Assembly (NCBI GenBank): GCA_043228905.1
Contig: JBHGNT010000001.1
Span: 21,886,001 to 21,950,000, forward strand
Direction of reading: 5' to 3'
DNA: 64,000 bases
Source of the DNA: Azolla caroliniana
Lineage: Eukaryota > Polypodiophyta
The notes under the pieces were generated by a model. The model made no database searches. It was not told the origin of the DNA and was given only the letters and a program-made list of their open reading frames with translations. The first letter of the stretch is position 1; each line of letters opens with the position of its first letter. This document shows, piece after piece, positions 34,701-45,700 of this stretch. Made by a program: the position numbers and the translations under genes.

Positions 34701-36135
34701 ATGGAAAACCGCATTTCGAACACGGTATGGGCATTTCGAATACAAGGTAATGCCTTTTGGTCTTACTAACGCTCCCGCAGTTTTTCAACATATGATGAAC
34801 GATATTTTCCGGGAATATCTTGATCTTTTTGTTGTCATTTACCTCGATGATATTCTCATTTTCTCGCCAAACATGGAGGAGCACACTCACCAAGCCCGAT
34901 TAGTTCTTGCCAAACTTCGCGAGCATGGCCTTTATGCCAAAGGCGAGAAATGCGAGTTCGACCGTACCTCGATCGAATTTCTGGGCTACACGCCCACTGG
35001 CATCACCATGGATATGAAGAAGTTCTCTGTCATTCAGGCGTGGGCGACTCCAAGGCGACTTAAAGATGTGCAATCCTTCCTCGGCTTCGCGAATTTTTAC
35101 CGTCGCTTCATCAAGGGGTTTTCCACCTTAGCACAACCTCTTATCGCTCTCACCCATAAAGGCACTCCATTTTTATGGACCTCAGAGGCACAAAATGCGT
35201 TCAACTCACTCAAACATGCATTCATCACTGGCCTGGTGCTCCTACATGCCGACCCCACAAAACCCTTCCAAGTCGAAACCGATGCCTCTGACTTTGCCAT
35301 TGGCGCCATCTTATCCCAAGCAGACGACAACAACCTAATGCACCCAGTGGCTTACTATTCCCGAAAATTTACGGCATCCGAAATCAATTATCCCATTTAC
35401 GACAAGGAGCTTGCTGCTATCATTGCTGCCTTTGAAGAATGGCGACCCTACTTGGCCGGCGCACAACATCGTGTCCAGGTAGTGACTGATCATAAAAATT
35501 TAGTTTATTTTTCCACCACTCGTACTTTGAATCGAAGGCAGGCCCGTTGGTCGACATTTCTCGCCGACTACGATTTTGAGATCGTATTTCGACCTGGTGG
35601 CCAACATGGGAAGGCTGATGCCCTTTCTCGCCGAGCCGACCTTGCACTCTGCCCTGGGGATGCTGCTTATGCTCAACAATCTAGACGTTTGTTGAAACCC
35701 GACCAATTGCATCTGTTTGCCACTTGTATGTTGCAAGATGATTCTTTACTCCAACAAATCACTGATGCATCCAAGACCAATGCGTTCGCCAACGAGATTC
35801 GAGATAGTTTGCAAAACCCCTCCAAGGCGACCAAAAGGAAGGATCTTGACACCTTCACCATACAAGAGGGTTTGTTGTTCCGAGATCATCTCTTATACGT
35901 CCCAGAGGGCCCATGTCGCACCCGGGTATTGCGGGAATGCCACGATGACCCACTTGCAGGTCATTTCGGGGTCGCGAAAACCCTCGAGCTCATCTCTCGG
36001 GGGTATTGGTGGCCACAACCATGGAAGCTGGTCAAAGAATACATAAAGAGTTGTGAGGTTTGTGCTCGCTCCAAAGCCATTCATCATCGGCCATACGGCT
36101 TACTACAGCCGCTTCCATGTCCTCATCGTCCTTGA
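34669..36135 (+). CDS. gypsy RT (without motif A), RNase H and integrase zinc domain
   Basis: 488 codons open. RT resumes at [16 protein letters not shown] and includes [14 protein letters not shown] and YLDDILIFS (near 34840). The segment holding motif A (FxKLDLRGAYN in relatives such as 49220) is missing from the junction at 34676-34690, a deletion of about 60 bp. RNase H ([14 protein letters not shown] to GKADALSR) and the integrase HHCC zinc domain ([29 protein letters not shown]) are intact. Ends at a TGA where relatives read on. Confidence 0.9.
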   Translation: MIGSELRLGDEWKTAFRTRYGHFEYKVMPFGLTNAPAVFQHMMNDIFREYLDLFVVIYLDDILIFSPNMEEHTHQARLVLAKLREHGLYAKGEKCEFDRTSIEFLGYTPTGITMDMKKFSVIQAWATPRRLKDVQSFLGFANFYRRFIKGFSTLAQPLIALTHKGTPFLWTSEAQNAFNSLKHAFITGLVLLHADPTKPFQVETDASDFAIGAILSQADDNNLMHPVAYYSRKFTASEINYPIYDKELAAIIAAFEEWRPYLAGAQHRVQVVTDHKNLVYFSTTRTLNRRQARWSTFLADYDFEIVFRPGGQHGKADALSRRADLALCPGDAAYAQQSRRLLKPDQLHLFATCMLQDDSLLQQITDASKTNAFANEIRDSLQNPSKATKRKDLDTFTIQEGLLFRDHLLYVPEGPCRTRVLRECHDDPLAGHFGVAKTLELISRGYWWPQPWKLVKEYIKSCEVCARSKAIHHRPYGLLQPLPCPHRP

Positions 36136-36147
36136 GCCTCTATCTCT

Positions 36148-37263
36148 ATGGACCTGATAACTGATCTACCCTTGGTCAATAGCTATGACTCGGTGTTGGT
36201 TGTTGTCGATCGGTTTACGAAGATGGCTCACTTCACTCCATGCTCCAAAACCATTTCCGGAGAAGGAATGGTGCATCTCCTACTCAACAATGTAGTACGC
36301 TTGCATGGACTCCCCGATGATGTCATCTCGGATCGCGGACCCCAGTTTGTCTCTCACTTCTGGCAGCGCCTGCTACAAACTTTAGGCATCTCTGTCAAGT
36401 TGTCCTCAGCTTATCAGCCCCAAACTGACAGGCAAACGGAGCGTGTCAACCAAATCCTTGAGCAGTATCTTCGGTGCTCGGTTAGTTACCAACAAGATGA
36501 TTGGGTCAACTTACTTTCGCTCGCGGAATTCGCCTACAATAATTCTCTCCATGCATCGACTGGCGTCACTCCCTTCTTTGCCAACTACGGTTTACATCCT
36601 CGCTTCAACATTTCCCTTCCTACCACTTCCGTGAACCCTTCGGCGGAGGATCGTGCCCGCATTTTGGAAGAAGTACATCATGATTTATCCTTGGAGCTTA
36701 GTCTTGCTAGTGAACGATACAAGAAGTAGGCTGATCGCCGTCGATCTTCCACTCCACACTTTGTCGTTGGAGACATGGTCTGGTTGTTACGTCGACACAT
36801 CTCTACTACTCGTCCATGTGTGAAACTTGATTACAAGAAGTTGGGACCATTCCGTATCATCGAGTGCATCAATCCCGTCGCCTTCCAGCTCGCCCTTCCA
36901 TCCCACTTCCGGATTCACGATGTTTTTCATGTCTCCCTCCTCGAACCCCATTATGCTTCACAACTCCCAGGACGTCAAGCCCCACCACCACCACCTGTGC
37001 AATTGACGACAGGGGAGGAATACGAGGTCGACCAAATCCTTGACTCGCGTTGGCACCGTCGACACTTGCAATACCTCGTCCTATGGAGGGGTTACCCCAT
37101 GTCTGAGGCCACATGGGAACCATCGAAAAATTTACAAAATGCCCCAGAGGTCGTCCAAGATTTTCATCACCGATATCCCCACAAACCAGCGGCCGATTTG
37201 GGAAGGCGACGTAAGAGGGGGGATAATGTCAAGATTCGAACTCTTGACATGACCATGTTATAA
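36148..37263 (+). pseudogene. gypsy integrase core plus chromodomain, one internal stop
   Basis: In frame with the preceding segment. The core keeps VVDRFTKM, SDRGPQF and QTERVNQ, the DDE residues. A TAG at 36727 interrupts before the GPY/F-type C-terminus (KLGPFRIIECINPVAFQLALP). The chromodomain (about 37020-37180) reads YEVDQILDSRWHRRHLQYLVLWRGYP...TWEP, the hallmark of chromoviruses, thought to direct insertion to marked chromatin. The frame runs a few codons into the 3' LTR. Confidence 0.92.
37212..37226 (+). promoter_or_regulatory. Polypurine tract
   Basis: AAGAGGGGGGATAA directly before the 3' LTR. Confidence 0.8.
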
Positions 37264-37579
37264 TCTACTATTATGAGTTAACCAAGATATCTAGTACTAG
37301 TTATGTATGTAATTGGTCCTTATTATTTTGCTAGCATCATGTGCATAGTTGCTCCCTTGAAGTATTTACACTTGGCACATGCATGCATACCTACATGCTC
37401 TATTGTAGATTCACATGCGTGCAACAAGTATGCATGCCATGTAGTATAAATAGAGGAGTTCACCTTGAAGGAATTCAAGGTGAACAACACCAGTTATGGA
37501 GTCTTTCCTTTAGTACTATCTTCTTTCTTGTCCATTTGGTTATCTTCTTGGTTGTCTCTTGAGTTTATGATCCGTGACA
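37227..37579 (+). repeat. 3' LTR of the chromovirus-type element
   Basis: Two differences from 32351-32703 over 353 bp; TATAAATAG at 37445-37453 and the hairpin at 37458-37485 are conserved. Confidence 0.95.
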
Positions 37580-37584
37580 GAAGG

Positions 37585-39200
37585 AGGCTAACCGGGCACG
37601 GTGATTACGGCTTGGCGGAAGACCGAGAGCAAGGGAAACCCTCCACACCTATTCTTGAGACTTCGGCGGTTGCGGATCAACATAAGACCGAAGAGACGGC
37701 AGGTGGCGGCAAGGAGTTAGAGGCCGATGCGGAGTTGGAGACCGGTGTAGATATCCGGTATGAAATAATGGACGAGCGGGGCCAAGACGGCAAGCCCAAG
37801 TCGGAATGGGCTACGGCAACGAAGGACGAAGAGACCAACGCGGAGGTCGGGTCTACGGTGGATGAGGCGCGTAATACGAAGTATGCACTACGGCGTAAAA
37901 CGGAGCATGCACTATGGACGACAAAGGGCCAAGAAGCAAGCATGCACCCGGAAGAGCGGCAACGAGTGACCGGCAACGGCGGACAGGTCGAGCCTTTGAG
38001 AGGCAAGCACGCGGCAAGAAACGGAGCGGTGAGTTGCCGGGATCGGCGGATGAACGACGAGAGCGAAGGATGGTGCGCGGAGAACAATGGGGTACACACC
38101 GGGAAGAGAAGACGCGACGGCTTCCCAGAGGGCATGCAAGGCCAAGCGAACCAAGAGGGCGCAAGTCGAGGCGAGGCGGTAACGAGAGCCTCGAGGGACA
38201 CTGACACGGAGGTCGGGATGAAGATACGCTCTACGACGAGAGAGCACGATGGGAAAAGGAGAGGCAAGGAACACGGAATGAGGCCGCCTAAGGGCAAAAG
38301 AATGAGCGCATATTCGGGGGACAACATCGGCACATGAGAAGAGCCTATGGAAGGCAAGCGCGGAGCAGGAAGAGTCGACACACCGAGGTGTTCAGCATGC
38401 GGAGACGATAAAACCAAAGGAGGAATCTACGCGGCACGAGAAGGGCGGAATCCGGAGTGTGATCGGAGAGTTCGGGAGTGCACCCGGAGGACATACGAGC
38501 CTTTGCGAGGAATGCACGCGGCAAGAGACGGAGCGGTGAGGTGCCGGTATCAGCGGATGATCGGCGAGCATGGAAGGCTATGTCTTCAGAACCGGAGGAG
38601 GTGCGTGGAGAGCAACGGGCTACGCGCTGGGAAGAGGAAGCGCGGTGTCCCGGAAGGCATGCGAGGCCAAGCGGGTCAAGAGGACGAGAGTCGGGATGAA
38701 GTGGTAACGGGAGTCGCGAAGGACACTGACATGATGGTCGGGATGACGGTACGGTCTACGGCGAGAGAGCACGGTGAGCAAAGGAGAAACGAGGAGCGCG
38801 TAATGAGGTCGTCGAGGGACCAAAGAACGAGCGCATGTTCGGGAGACAACAAGGGCACACGGAAAGAGCCTACGGAAGGTGAGCGCGGAACGGAGGGAAT
38901 CGGCACGAGGTGTTTAAGACGAAGAGAGGATCGAGCCGGAGATAAAACACAAGCGGTACGCAAGGGGCGGAATCCGGTGAGCAAACGGGGTGACCGAGGG
39001 CCTAATCGGAGGACCTACGTGGCGGACAAAGAAAGAGTGACCGGATCGGCAATGGCGTTCGGGAGGACCGACCGGGGAGGAAGGCGAACGCGGTGGATAT
39101 GGCAGTTCGGATGGAATCGATGTTTCGGGGACACACGGTGGACGTGGTGGATCGGGTGGAGCCGTCGCCTCGAGGACGTGTGACGGATACGGTGGAACGG
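37585..39200 (+). other. CpG-rich repetitive block, right half
   Basis: Continuation of 30611-32350 across the gypsy insertion; a CCAACATAAGACC-like segment near 31914 recurs near 37677. The plus strand is open from the junction to 38337 and again from 38347 to 39183 in another frame. The products are Arg/Glu/Gly-rich with no recognised domain. It is composed of an approximate two-copy tandem repeat (separate entry). Whether it is coding, a satellite or part of an element cannot be settled here. Confidence 0.5.
37991..38980 (+). repeat. ~517-bp tandem duplication in the CpG-rich block
   Basis: AGCCTTTG at 37991 and 38508 starts two diverged copies. Both contain a GCACGCGGCAAGA segment, a GAGGGACACTGACA-like segment and a GGGGACAACATCGGCAC-like segment in the same order. 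Confidence 0.8.
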
Positions 39201-39284
39201 GATGCTACGACGGTTCGTATGGAAGGGACGGGCATGCTCGAAATGGAAAACGAAGCCGAGCAAGGCCAACGAGGACACGACGGA

Positions 39285-39790
39285 CCTCGGTTTTATCACC
39301 ATGGCCGAAAAATCTCACCTCTTCTCCTTTCTTGGCACATACCGGTGGATGTGCGGTTTGGTGGGGGCGGATGTCGTGAAGATTTTTGTCCATAGGCGGA
39401 AACCGGGGTGGAATAGGCAAATCGGTGGTGTGCACCATGTGCGGAAGGTGCGGAGGAAGATCAAGGCGGAATGTGATATCATTAATCTTGCTGGTAATAC
39501 GGAAAGGATTGAGTCGTCGATAATCCAATTTGTCGCACGGTTGAGTTGTCTTAATGTGACGACGTAAGAGCCATACTCGATCTCCGATGGCAAAAGAGGA
39601 GGGAAGCCGATGATGATCTATATAAGTCTTTTGAGTGTGTTGAGCATAACGAAGATGAGTAGATAGATCCGTCTGAATCTTGCGTAGCCTCTCCAGATGA
39701 TCCTCGGCACGAGGATTGGTAGGTAGCTCCGAAGTGTCGATCACAGACCATGGGGTGGTATAAGGGTAAAACATGATAGAGTGGTTGTTG
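39285..39790 (-). pseudogene. gypsy integrase C-terminal fragment
   Basis: Minus strand reads RAEDHLERLRKIQTDLS, IGDRVWLLRRHIKTTQPC, KLDYRRLNPFRITSKIND, matching the integrase C-terminus at 52400-52800. The conserved part is lost after about 39400, and the frame ends near 39290. No chromodomain remains. Confidence 0.85.
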
Positions 39791-40189
39791 TGTATGTGTA
39801 ATGTATATGGGCATGTGAGAATGAGTATGTGTATGACATGCACATTTGTGTGCATGTGTACAATGATGAGAGAGTGGGTAAGAAGTGTAACTACCTACTT
39901 GTCTCATTCTTTATTTGTAATGGTTACCTCTTGTACTATATAAACCCCACTCATGAGGCATGATGGAATAGAAGACCTTCCCCTCTCATTTTGTGTCATT
40001 CTCTATTTCTCTCTCCCTCCTGTGTAACCCCCTTAGGAGGGGGATGGAGTCGTTCTTAGGTCCAGCCCCCATCCACAACATTGGTCGCTCTGAGTTGACC
40101 AACTCGGACTTGGTTGTATCAATTAGGTGTCTCCTATTGGCCAACTATGTAGAGTCGACTAGTCCCGAGTTCATAGTGGAGGGAGTCGA
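39791..40189 (+). other. LTR-like non-coding stretch
   Basis: TG-rich sequence followed by TATATAAA at 39937-39944 and a CT-rich leader, then CCCCCTTAGGAGGGGG near 40029. It resembles an LTR promoter region, but no partner repeat is in the window, so this is only a suggestion. Confidence 0.35.
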
Positions 40190-40802
40190 TTGGGAAGATG
40201 ACCCCAACTTCTGTTATTTCCAGTCTTCAATAAATACTACGTTTCAACTCTTCATCACTTTCTTGTCGAGTATATTCTATAGTCTGTAGCCAAATTCATC
40301 CTTAAATGAGTACCCCAGGAATATGATTGGTTTTGACTTGTTGTCCAGCTTCGATCTCTAGTCCTTTGCAACATGCATATATGCCAAGCATTTGAACACC
40401 TTCAAGTGCTGATAAGACACATTTTCACAATGTCCACACTCTTTGTGGGACACCACCTTTTAGGGGCATTGAGGGAGACCTATTAATTAGATAGACAACT
40501 ATCAACATGGCTTCAACCCAATACGTCTTTGGAAGCTTTGCATGTGACAACATGCTCCTCACTCTTTCCATTATTGTCCAATTCATCCTATTTGCAAGAC
40601 CATTCAATTTAGGGGTATTAGCAACCATATATTCAAGTTTTACGCCTTGTGTCTTGCAATACTCCTTGAACTGTCCTCTATACTTGCCACCATTGTCGGT
40701 CAAGACAACCTTCACCTTTCCGTCGAATACTAGTCTATAATGGCCATATTCACATTGTATCTTGGACAAACTAGATTTAGGAAAATTCTGTAAATATGTC
40801 AA
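40190..40802 (-). pseudogene. copia integrase fragment
   Basis: Minus strand reads VVLTDNGGKYRGQFKEYC, NGLANRMNWTIMERVRSML, PKTYWVEAM and VYLINRSPSMPL, then after a frameshift VSYQHLKVFKCLAYMHVAKD and FLGYSFKDEFGYRL. It is the same family as 59870-60440. The catalytic Glu of DD35E is replaced (NGLANRMN rather than NGLAERMN) and several stops follow. Confidence 0.88.
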
Positions 40803-40809
40803 AGGGCAG

Positions 40810-41043
40810 TTGCCCTAGTCCAGTTAGTATATAAGGGGCTTGTAACCTAGTTTGTGGTTGTTACTTTTATTAAAGAGCTTCTGCATAATATCGATTCGAA
40901 TTGTGTGCCTCTCGGTCTCTCCATCTCTATTTCTCTCTCACGCGTTGTTTTCTCTGATCTCACTACGTCTACCTTGTTAAATCAATGATCTTTAACTCAA
41001 GACGTGGTTTATGTTTCCGCTTTGACAGTCTCAAACTACAACA
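40810..41043 (+). repeat. Partial LTR of a copia element
   Basis: TATATAAG at 40828-40835, CT-rich leader, and a CAACA end followed after two bases by TGGTATCAAAG (41046), a mutated initiator-Met primer site. The upstream end is lost at the junction with the integrase fragment. Confidence 0.6.
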
Positions 41044-41716
41044 TCTGGTATCAAAGTAGAGGTACTTCAAACCACTGCTAGCCGTCATTTATTCTCAAAA
41101 ACTTTCTTGCCCCTGTCTTTCTTGAAGAACCTGAGTTCAAGATCGCATCTTGAGGAGAGAAAGAAAACTGAAGATTCACACTCTACTTCGCTAGATCACT
41201 CTTAAGGTAAGCCAATCGGTTGTACCTTGCCTTTGTGATTGAATCCTTTAGGAGTGGAATCTCCATCAAATCCTCCTTGATCCTACTTAACCAGGTTAAA
41301 CACTTTCTACTTATCTGTTGTAACCTCTCAAAGCAGATCTAGATCTAGGGAACAACCCCAATCCGTGTTTCATTCAGCTGAACGACATTCGGGGGGACCA
41401 GTTGGCTCCGTCCCTCTCATCGTTGCAGTCACCCGAAATAGGATTGTCCTAGATAATCGGCACATAATCTGTGATCGGCATCTTGAAATTGACATTCGAC
41501 ATCGAATTGGCAAATTCTAGTTCAATTTGGCTAAGTCGATTGATTGTAGTCACTTTGGATTGAATCCACCAATAGTTGAAGTCGATTTGACTTGTGTTCA
41601 AATCCAACTAGAACAACATTGAGTGAGCCATTCGGCCACACTCCACCACTATTCATATTTGACTTCGAACGAAGTCTAGTAAATAAACACAAACGGCATC
41701 AACATCCGGCTCATTA

Positions 41717-42301
41717 GTGATGAGTCTAAGAAAATTCGACGGATCGAATTTCAATTTTTGGAAGGAGCAGATGCAAGTCTATTTGATAGTCAAGGGGCAA
41801 GTCGACACCAACAAAAATGAAAATGGTCTAGAAGGATACAAGCCGAACGAATGGCAGAAGCTGGATAGAATAGTTCATGCCACAATTCAGATGCACTTGT
41901 CAGAGTCAGTGTACTTCACAGTGCAATCGTGTTTGACAACCTTCCAATTATGGAAGACACTTTTAGACACTTATGAAAAGAAGGTTTCCGCCACCAAGAT
42001 ATATCTGATTTGGCGCCTTTTCAACCTTTGGATGAAGGAATCCCACTCAGTCCAGGCACACCTGAATGAGTACGAAAGTTTAAGCTCCCAAATTGCGGCC
42101 CAAGGGATGACGATCAAAGATGAACTGAGAGCAATGTTGGTTATGAGTAGTCTCCCCCTTTCGTGGGAAACTTTTGTCATTAGTGTGTGGAATGCGTCGA
42201 CTGCTACAATCAAATACTCCTCAGTCATGAGTGCAATTCTGATAGAAGTAGCTCGGGGAAAAGAGTTTGCAAATGATTTGGCCAACCGGACGTTTCTGTA
42301 G
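41717..42301 (+). pseudogene. copia gag fragment
   Basis: Reads FDGSNFNFWKEQMQVYLIVKG, WKTLLDTYEKKVSATKIYL, LNEYESLSSQIAAQGMTIKDE and SLPLSWETF, the UBN2-type Gag of copia elements, after a ~670-bp untranslated leader from the primer site. It carries no zinc knuckle: at about 42298 it is joined to gypsy integrase sequence, so it is a chimeric truncation. Confidence 0.85.
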
Positions 42302-42446
42302 TACACTAAGACGTTGGATCTAGTTCGACGATCCTTTTGGTGGCCCCATATGCGACGTTTTGTAGACGACTATGTTCAGACCTGTGATGCTTGTTGCCGA
42401 GCAAAGATGCCATGACATCATCCATATGGCTTGTTGGAATCCTTAC
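42302..42446 (+). pseudogene. gypsy integrase zinc-domain fragment (left piece)
   Basis: Reads YTKTLDLVRRSFWWPHMRRF, VDDYVQTCDACCRAKM, then a stop and HHPYGLLESL, the HHCC end of a gypsy integrase. It is cut by the 42447-47898 element and continues at 47904. Confidence 0.85.
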
Positions 42447-42752
42447 TGATAGAGTGTATAAGATAATAGATAGTTATACACTATATGAGGGCTTGACCAA
42501 ACCGATTAGATGGAGTTGAAAATCATAATATATTATATAGCTCTAGGTAATTATGATTAGAGAATATAACTCAAGAAACTAAGAAAAAAGATAGAGAAAG
42601 CGAGCAAGAAATAAGAATGTTCTGATATTCCAACATCAAGAGAATACAAAGGAGACAAACTCCACATTGAACTAAAACCAAAGACCTTCCTCTTCTAAGA
42701 CACTTCCTCTTCCACAAAGACACTTCTTCCTAACACTCCTCATCCACTCTTT
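42447..42752 (-). repeat. Truncated 3' LTR
   Basis: Matches the start of 47173-47898 but has a 22-bp internal duplication near 42690-42730. It ends at a deletion junction with integrase. Confidence 0.9.
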
Positions 42753-45700
42753 GGCTTTAATCGAGGAAGTTGCTATAGCTTCCACCCACTTTGTCATGTA
42801 GTCAATGGCCACCAAAATAAACTCTTTACCATGTTGAGTTTTCGGAAGAGGTCCTACTGCATCAATTCCCCATTTCTCGAATGGAGCAAACACCACTATG
42901 GGTTGTAAAGGTCCACTTTGTAGATGTCTTATTCCCGCTTTTTGACATGCATCACAAGATCTACACCAATCATGCACATCCCTATGGATAGTAGGCCATG
43001 TAAAACCAATTAGTAAAATCTTTCTTATCATTATATCATGGGCTAAATGCCCACCACAAACTTCTTCATGCAACTTAAAGAGTATCTTTATAATCTCGCT
43101 TTTGTTAGGAACTCTTCGTAAAACTCCATCTTTCCCTTTGTTGTACAAATCTTCACCCACCAAATGATATTGTGAAGCCTTTGCCACCAAACGCTTTCTT
43201 TGCAAAGCATTGAGGTTATTTGGAAACTCTCCTTTATTAAGAAAATTATGTACTTCCTCTAGGGAGTCTACATCTTTGCACGTCTCCAAAACACCAACGA
43301 AACCTTCCTTGATCTTATCTAATTGGGCTTGAGCTAATGCATCCGCTTCTTTATTGTATAATCTCCCCACATGCTTAACCTGTATCTTTTCAAAAGACCT
43401 TAGTAGACTCATTGCTTCTTTATAAAAATTTCTAAGCCCATCACTTTGACATTTCCAATTGCCTTGAATTTGTTTAATTACCAATAAGGAATCACCCTTA
43501 AGAATTAATCTTTTTATCTTCATAGCTTTACATAGACGAAGACCATAACACAAGGTAGCATACTCCGCTTCATTATTTGAATTCACACCACTTAATGTAA
43601 TACCTTCACTTTTTACTCTGTCTCCTTGAGGATCCTTGAGAATAATCCCACCCACGGCTATGTTTGTGGCTTTGCGAAATGCCCCATCAAAGAATAAGGT
43701 GAATGCATCCTCCATATCCGGCTCGGGAAGTGCCTTTCGTAACTTTACCAAGTCTTCTTCATGAAAGGTTTCTCTAAAGGTGAGAAGATCCGCCAATTCG
43801 GCACGCATAGTTGATTCCAATTTGACTTCAAAATCAAACTCCGCCAATAGTAGAGCCCATTTAGCAATTCGTGCTGAAATGCTCACATGTTGGAGTACAT
43901 ATGGGAGTAATGACATGCTAGTGATTATTACAAAATGATGAGGTAGTAGAAAGCTTCTAAACTTTTTACAAGCATATATAAGAGCTAACATCCACTTTTC
44001 TACTTCTAAGAATTCTTTCTCTACATCAGACATGGCTTTACTAATAAAATATATAGGATGCATAAGCCTATTTTCAGAATCTTGTTGCATAAGAATGGCT
44101 CCTATAGCATGAGATCCAACACTAAGAGAAAGAAAGAAGGTAGATGTTCTATCAGGTGGCTTTAGAATAGGAGCATTACATAATAGTTCTTTTATTCTTA
44201 CATATTGCTCTTCAGTTGTAGATGTCCACAAGAAGTTGTTGGTGCGAAGAATAATGCGAAAAGGATAGAGAATTTGGGCCAACATATGAATGAATCGTTC
44301 AAAGTAACGAACTTTTTGAACAAATACCTCCAAATCTTTGATACTCGTGGGTGTTGTCATCTTTTGAATTGCTTCAATCTTTGAGCTATCAACTTTGATT
44401 CCTTCTTGAGACACCACATGACCAAGCATCACCACCTCCTTTTCACCTATGTGACACTTCTCTGGGTTGAGTTGCATTTTGCATTCCTCCAATCTTTTGA
44501 ATGCCGAGCGAACCTTTTCCAAATGGTCTTTCCTGCTACTATAAATTGCAAAGTCATCCATAAAGACTCTAACAAACTTTCCAAAGAATGGTTGGAATAC
44601 ATGAATAGCAAGACGATTAAATGTAAAAACAGCATTTGTGAGTCCAAAGGGCATGCATCGATATGCAAAGCATCCCCATGGAGTGATGAATGTCGTCTTC
44701 TTTTGATCCTCTTCCGCAATACGAATTTGAAAATAACTTGAATAGCCATCACAAACAGAGTACATTTCATGACCCGCAATTTCATCTAATATTTCATCTT
44801 GGAAAGGGAGAGGAAAGTGATCCCTCTTGGTAGCCGCATTTAGAGGTTTGTAATCAACACAAACCCTCCATTTTCCATTCTTTTTAGGTACCACCACAAT
44901 GGGCGAAACCCATTCAGAATCTTCCACTGGGTAAATGAATTGTGCACGCAACAAAGCTTTGACTTCCTTTAATAAGGCCTCCTTTTGCACGTGACCTAGC
45001 CTTCGCAACTTTTGCGCAACGGGAGTTGTACCCTCCTTTAGATTTATGTGATGTTGGATGACATCTACACCCCTAATATGAGCATAATCACTAATGAAAA
45101 GGTTAGGAAATTCAGAAATCAAATTAATAAATTGTTGCCTCTCTTGCCCTTTAAGATCTTTAGAAATCATCTTCTCTTTTTGCTCCATAGTAATTAAACC
45201 TCCTTCATCATCTTCTTCCTTCAAAACGGCATATGATGTGGTCATTTCCCATTCTGACGAGGAATCTTCACTTTCATCACTTTCATATGCGGACCCACTA
45301 TCATATTCAGTTATTCCATCTTCTTCTTTCTCAATAAGTCTTTGTTGCCGCATATCATAATGTATGCTCACTCCTTTTGATGGCGTTATGGTCATCAAAC
45401 CTTTGCTCCAATCTTGGACAACATTGAGTTCTTGCATCCATGGTCGTCCTAGTACCAAAGAATATGACGGTCCTTTTAGTGGTATTACATGAAAATCCAT
45501 GGAAATGCTTACCCCAAAACACTTGATGACAACATCCTCCACTATGCCAATGCAATGGACCACTCCACCAACGGCTACAGCCACTCTTGCCGAAGACGAC
45601 CTACTTATAGGAATTCCCACTTTGTTTACCACAAATTCAGAAATCAAGCTTACTCTAGCACCACTATCAACCAACGCATCTTTGATGTGAAACCCTTTGA

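Larger units (their letters stand above)
32351..37579 (+). mobile_element. Young Ty3/gypsy chromovirus-type element
   Basis: 353-bp LTRs at 32351-32703 and 37227-37579 differ at two positions by my count. The target duplication GAAGG (32346-32350 and 37580-37584) is perfect. The interior codes gag, protease, RT, RNase H, integrase and chromodomain. It is recent, yet carries a deletion in RT, frameshifts and two stops, so it is non-autonomous. Confidence 0.95.

Noticed and set aside
37677-38417. 246-codon minus-strand open frame
   Set aside because: Low-complexity Ser/Leu/Pro composition, antisense to the repeat block, no recognised motif.
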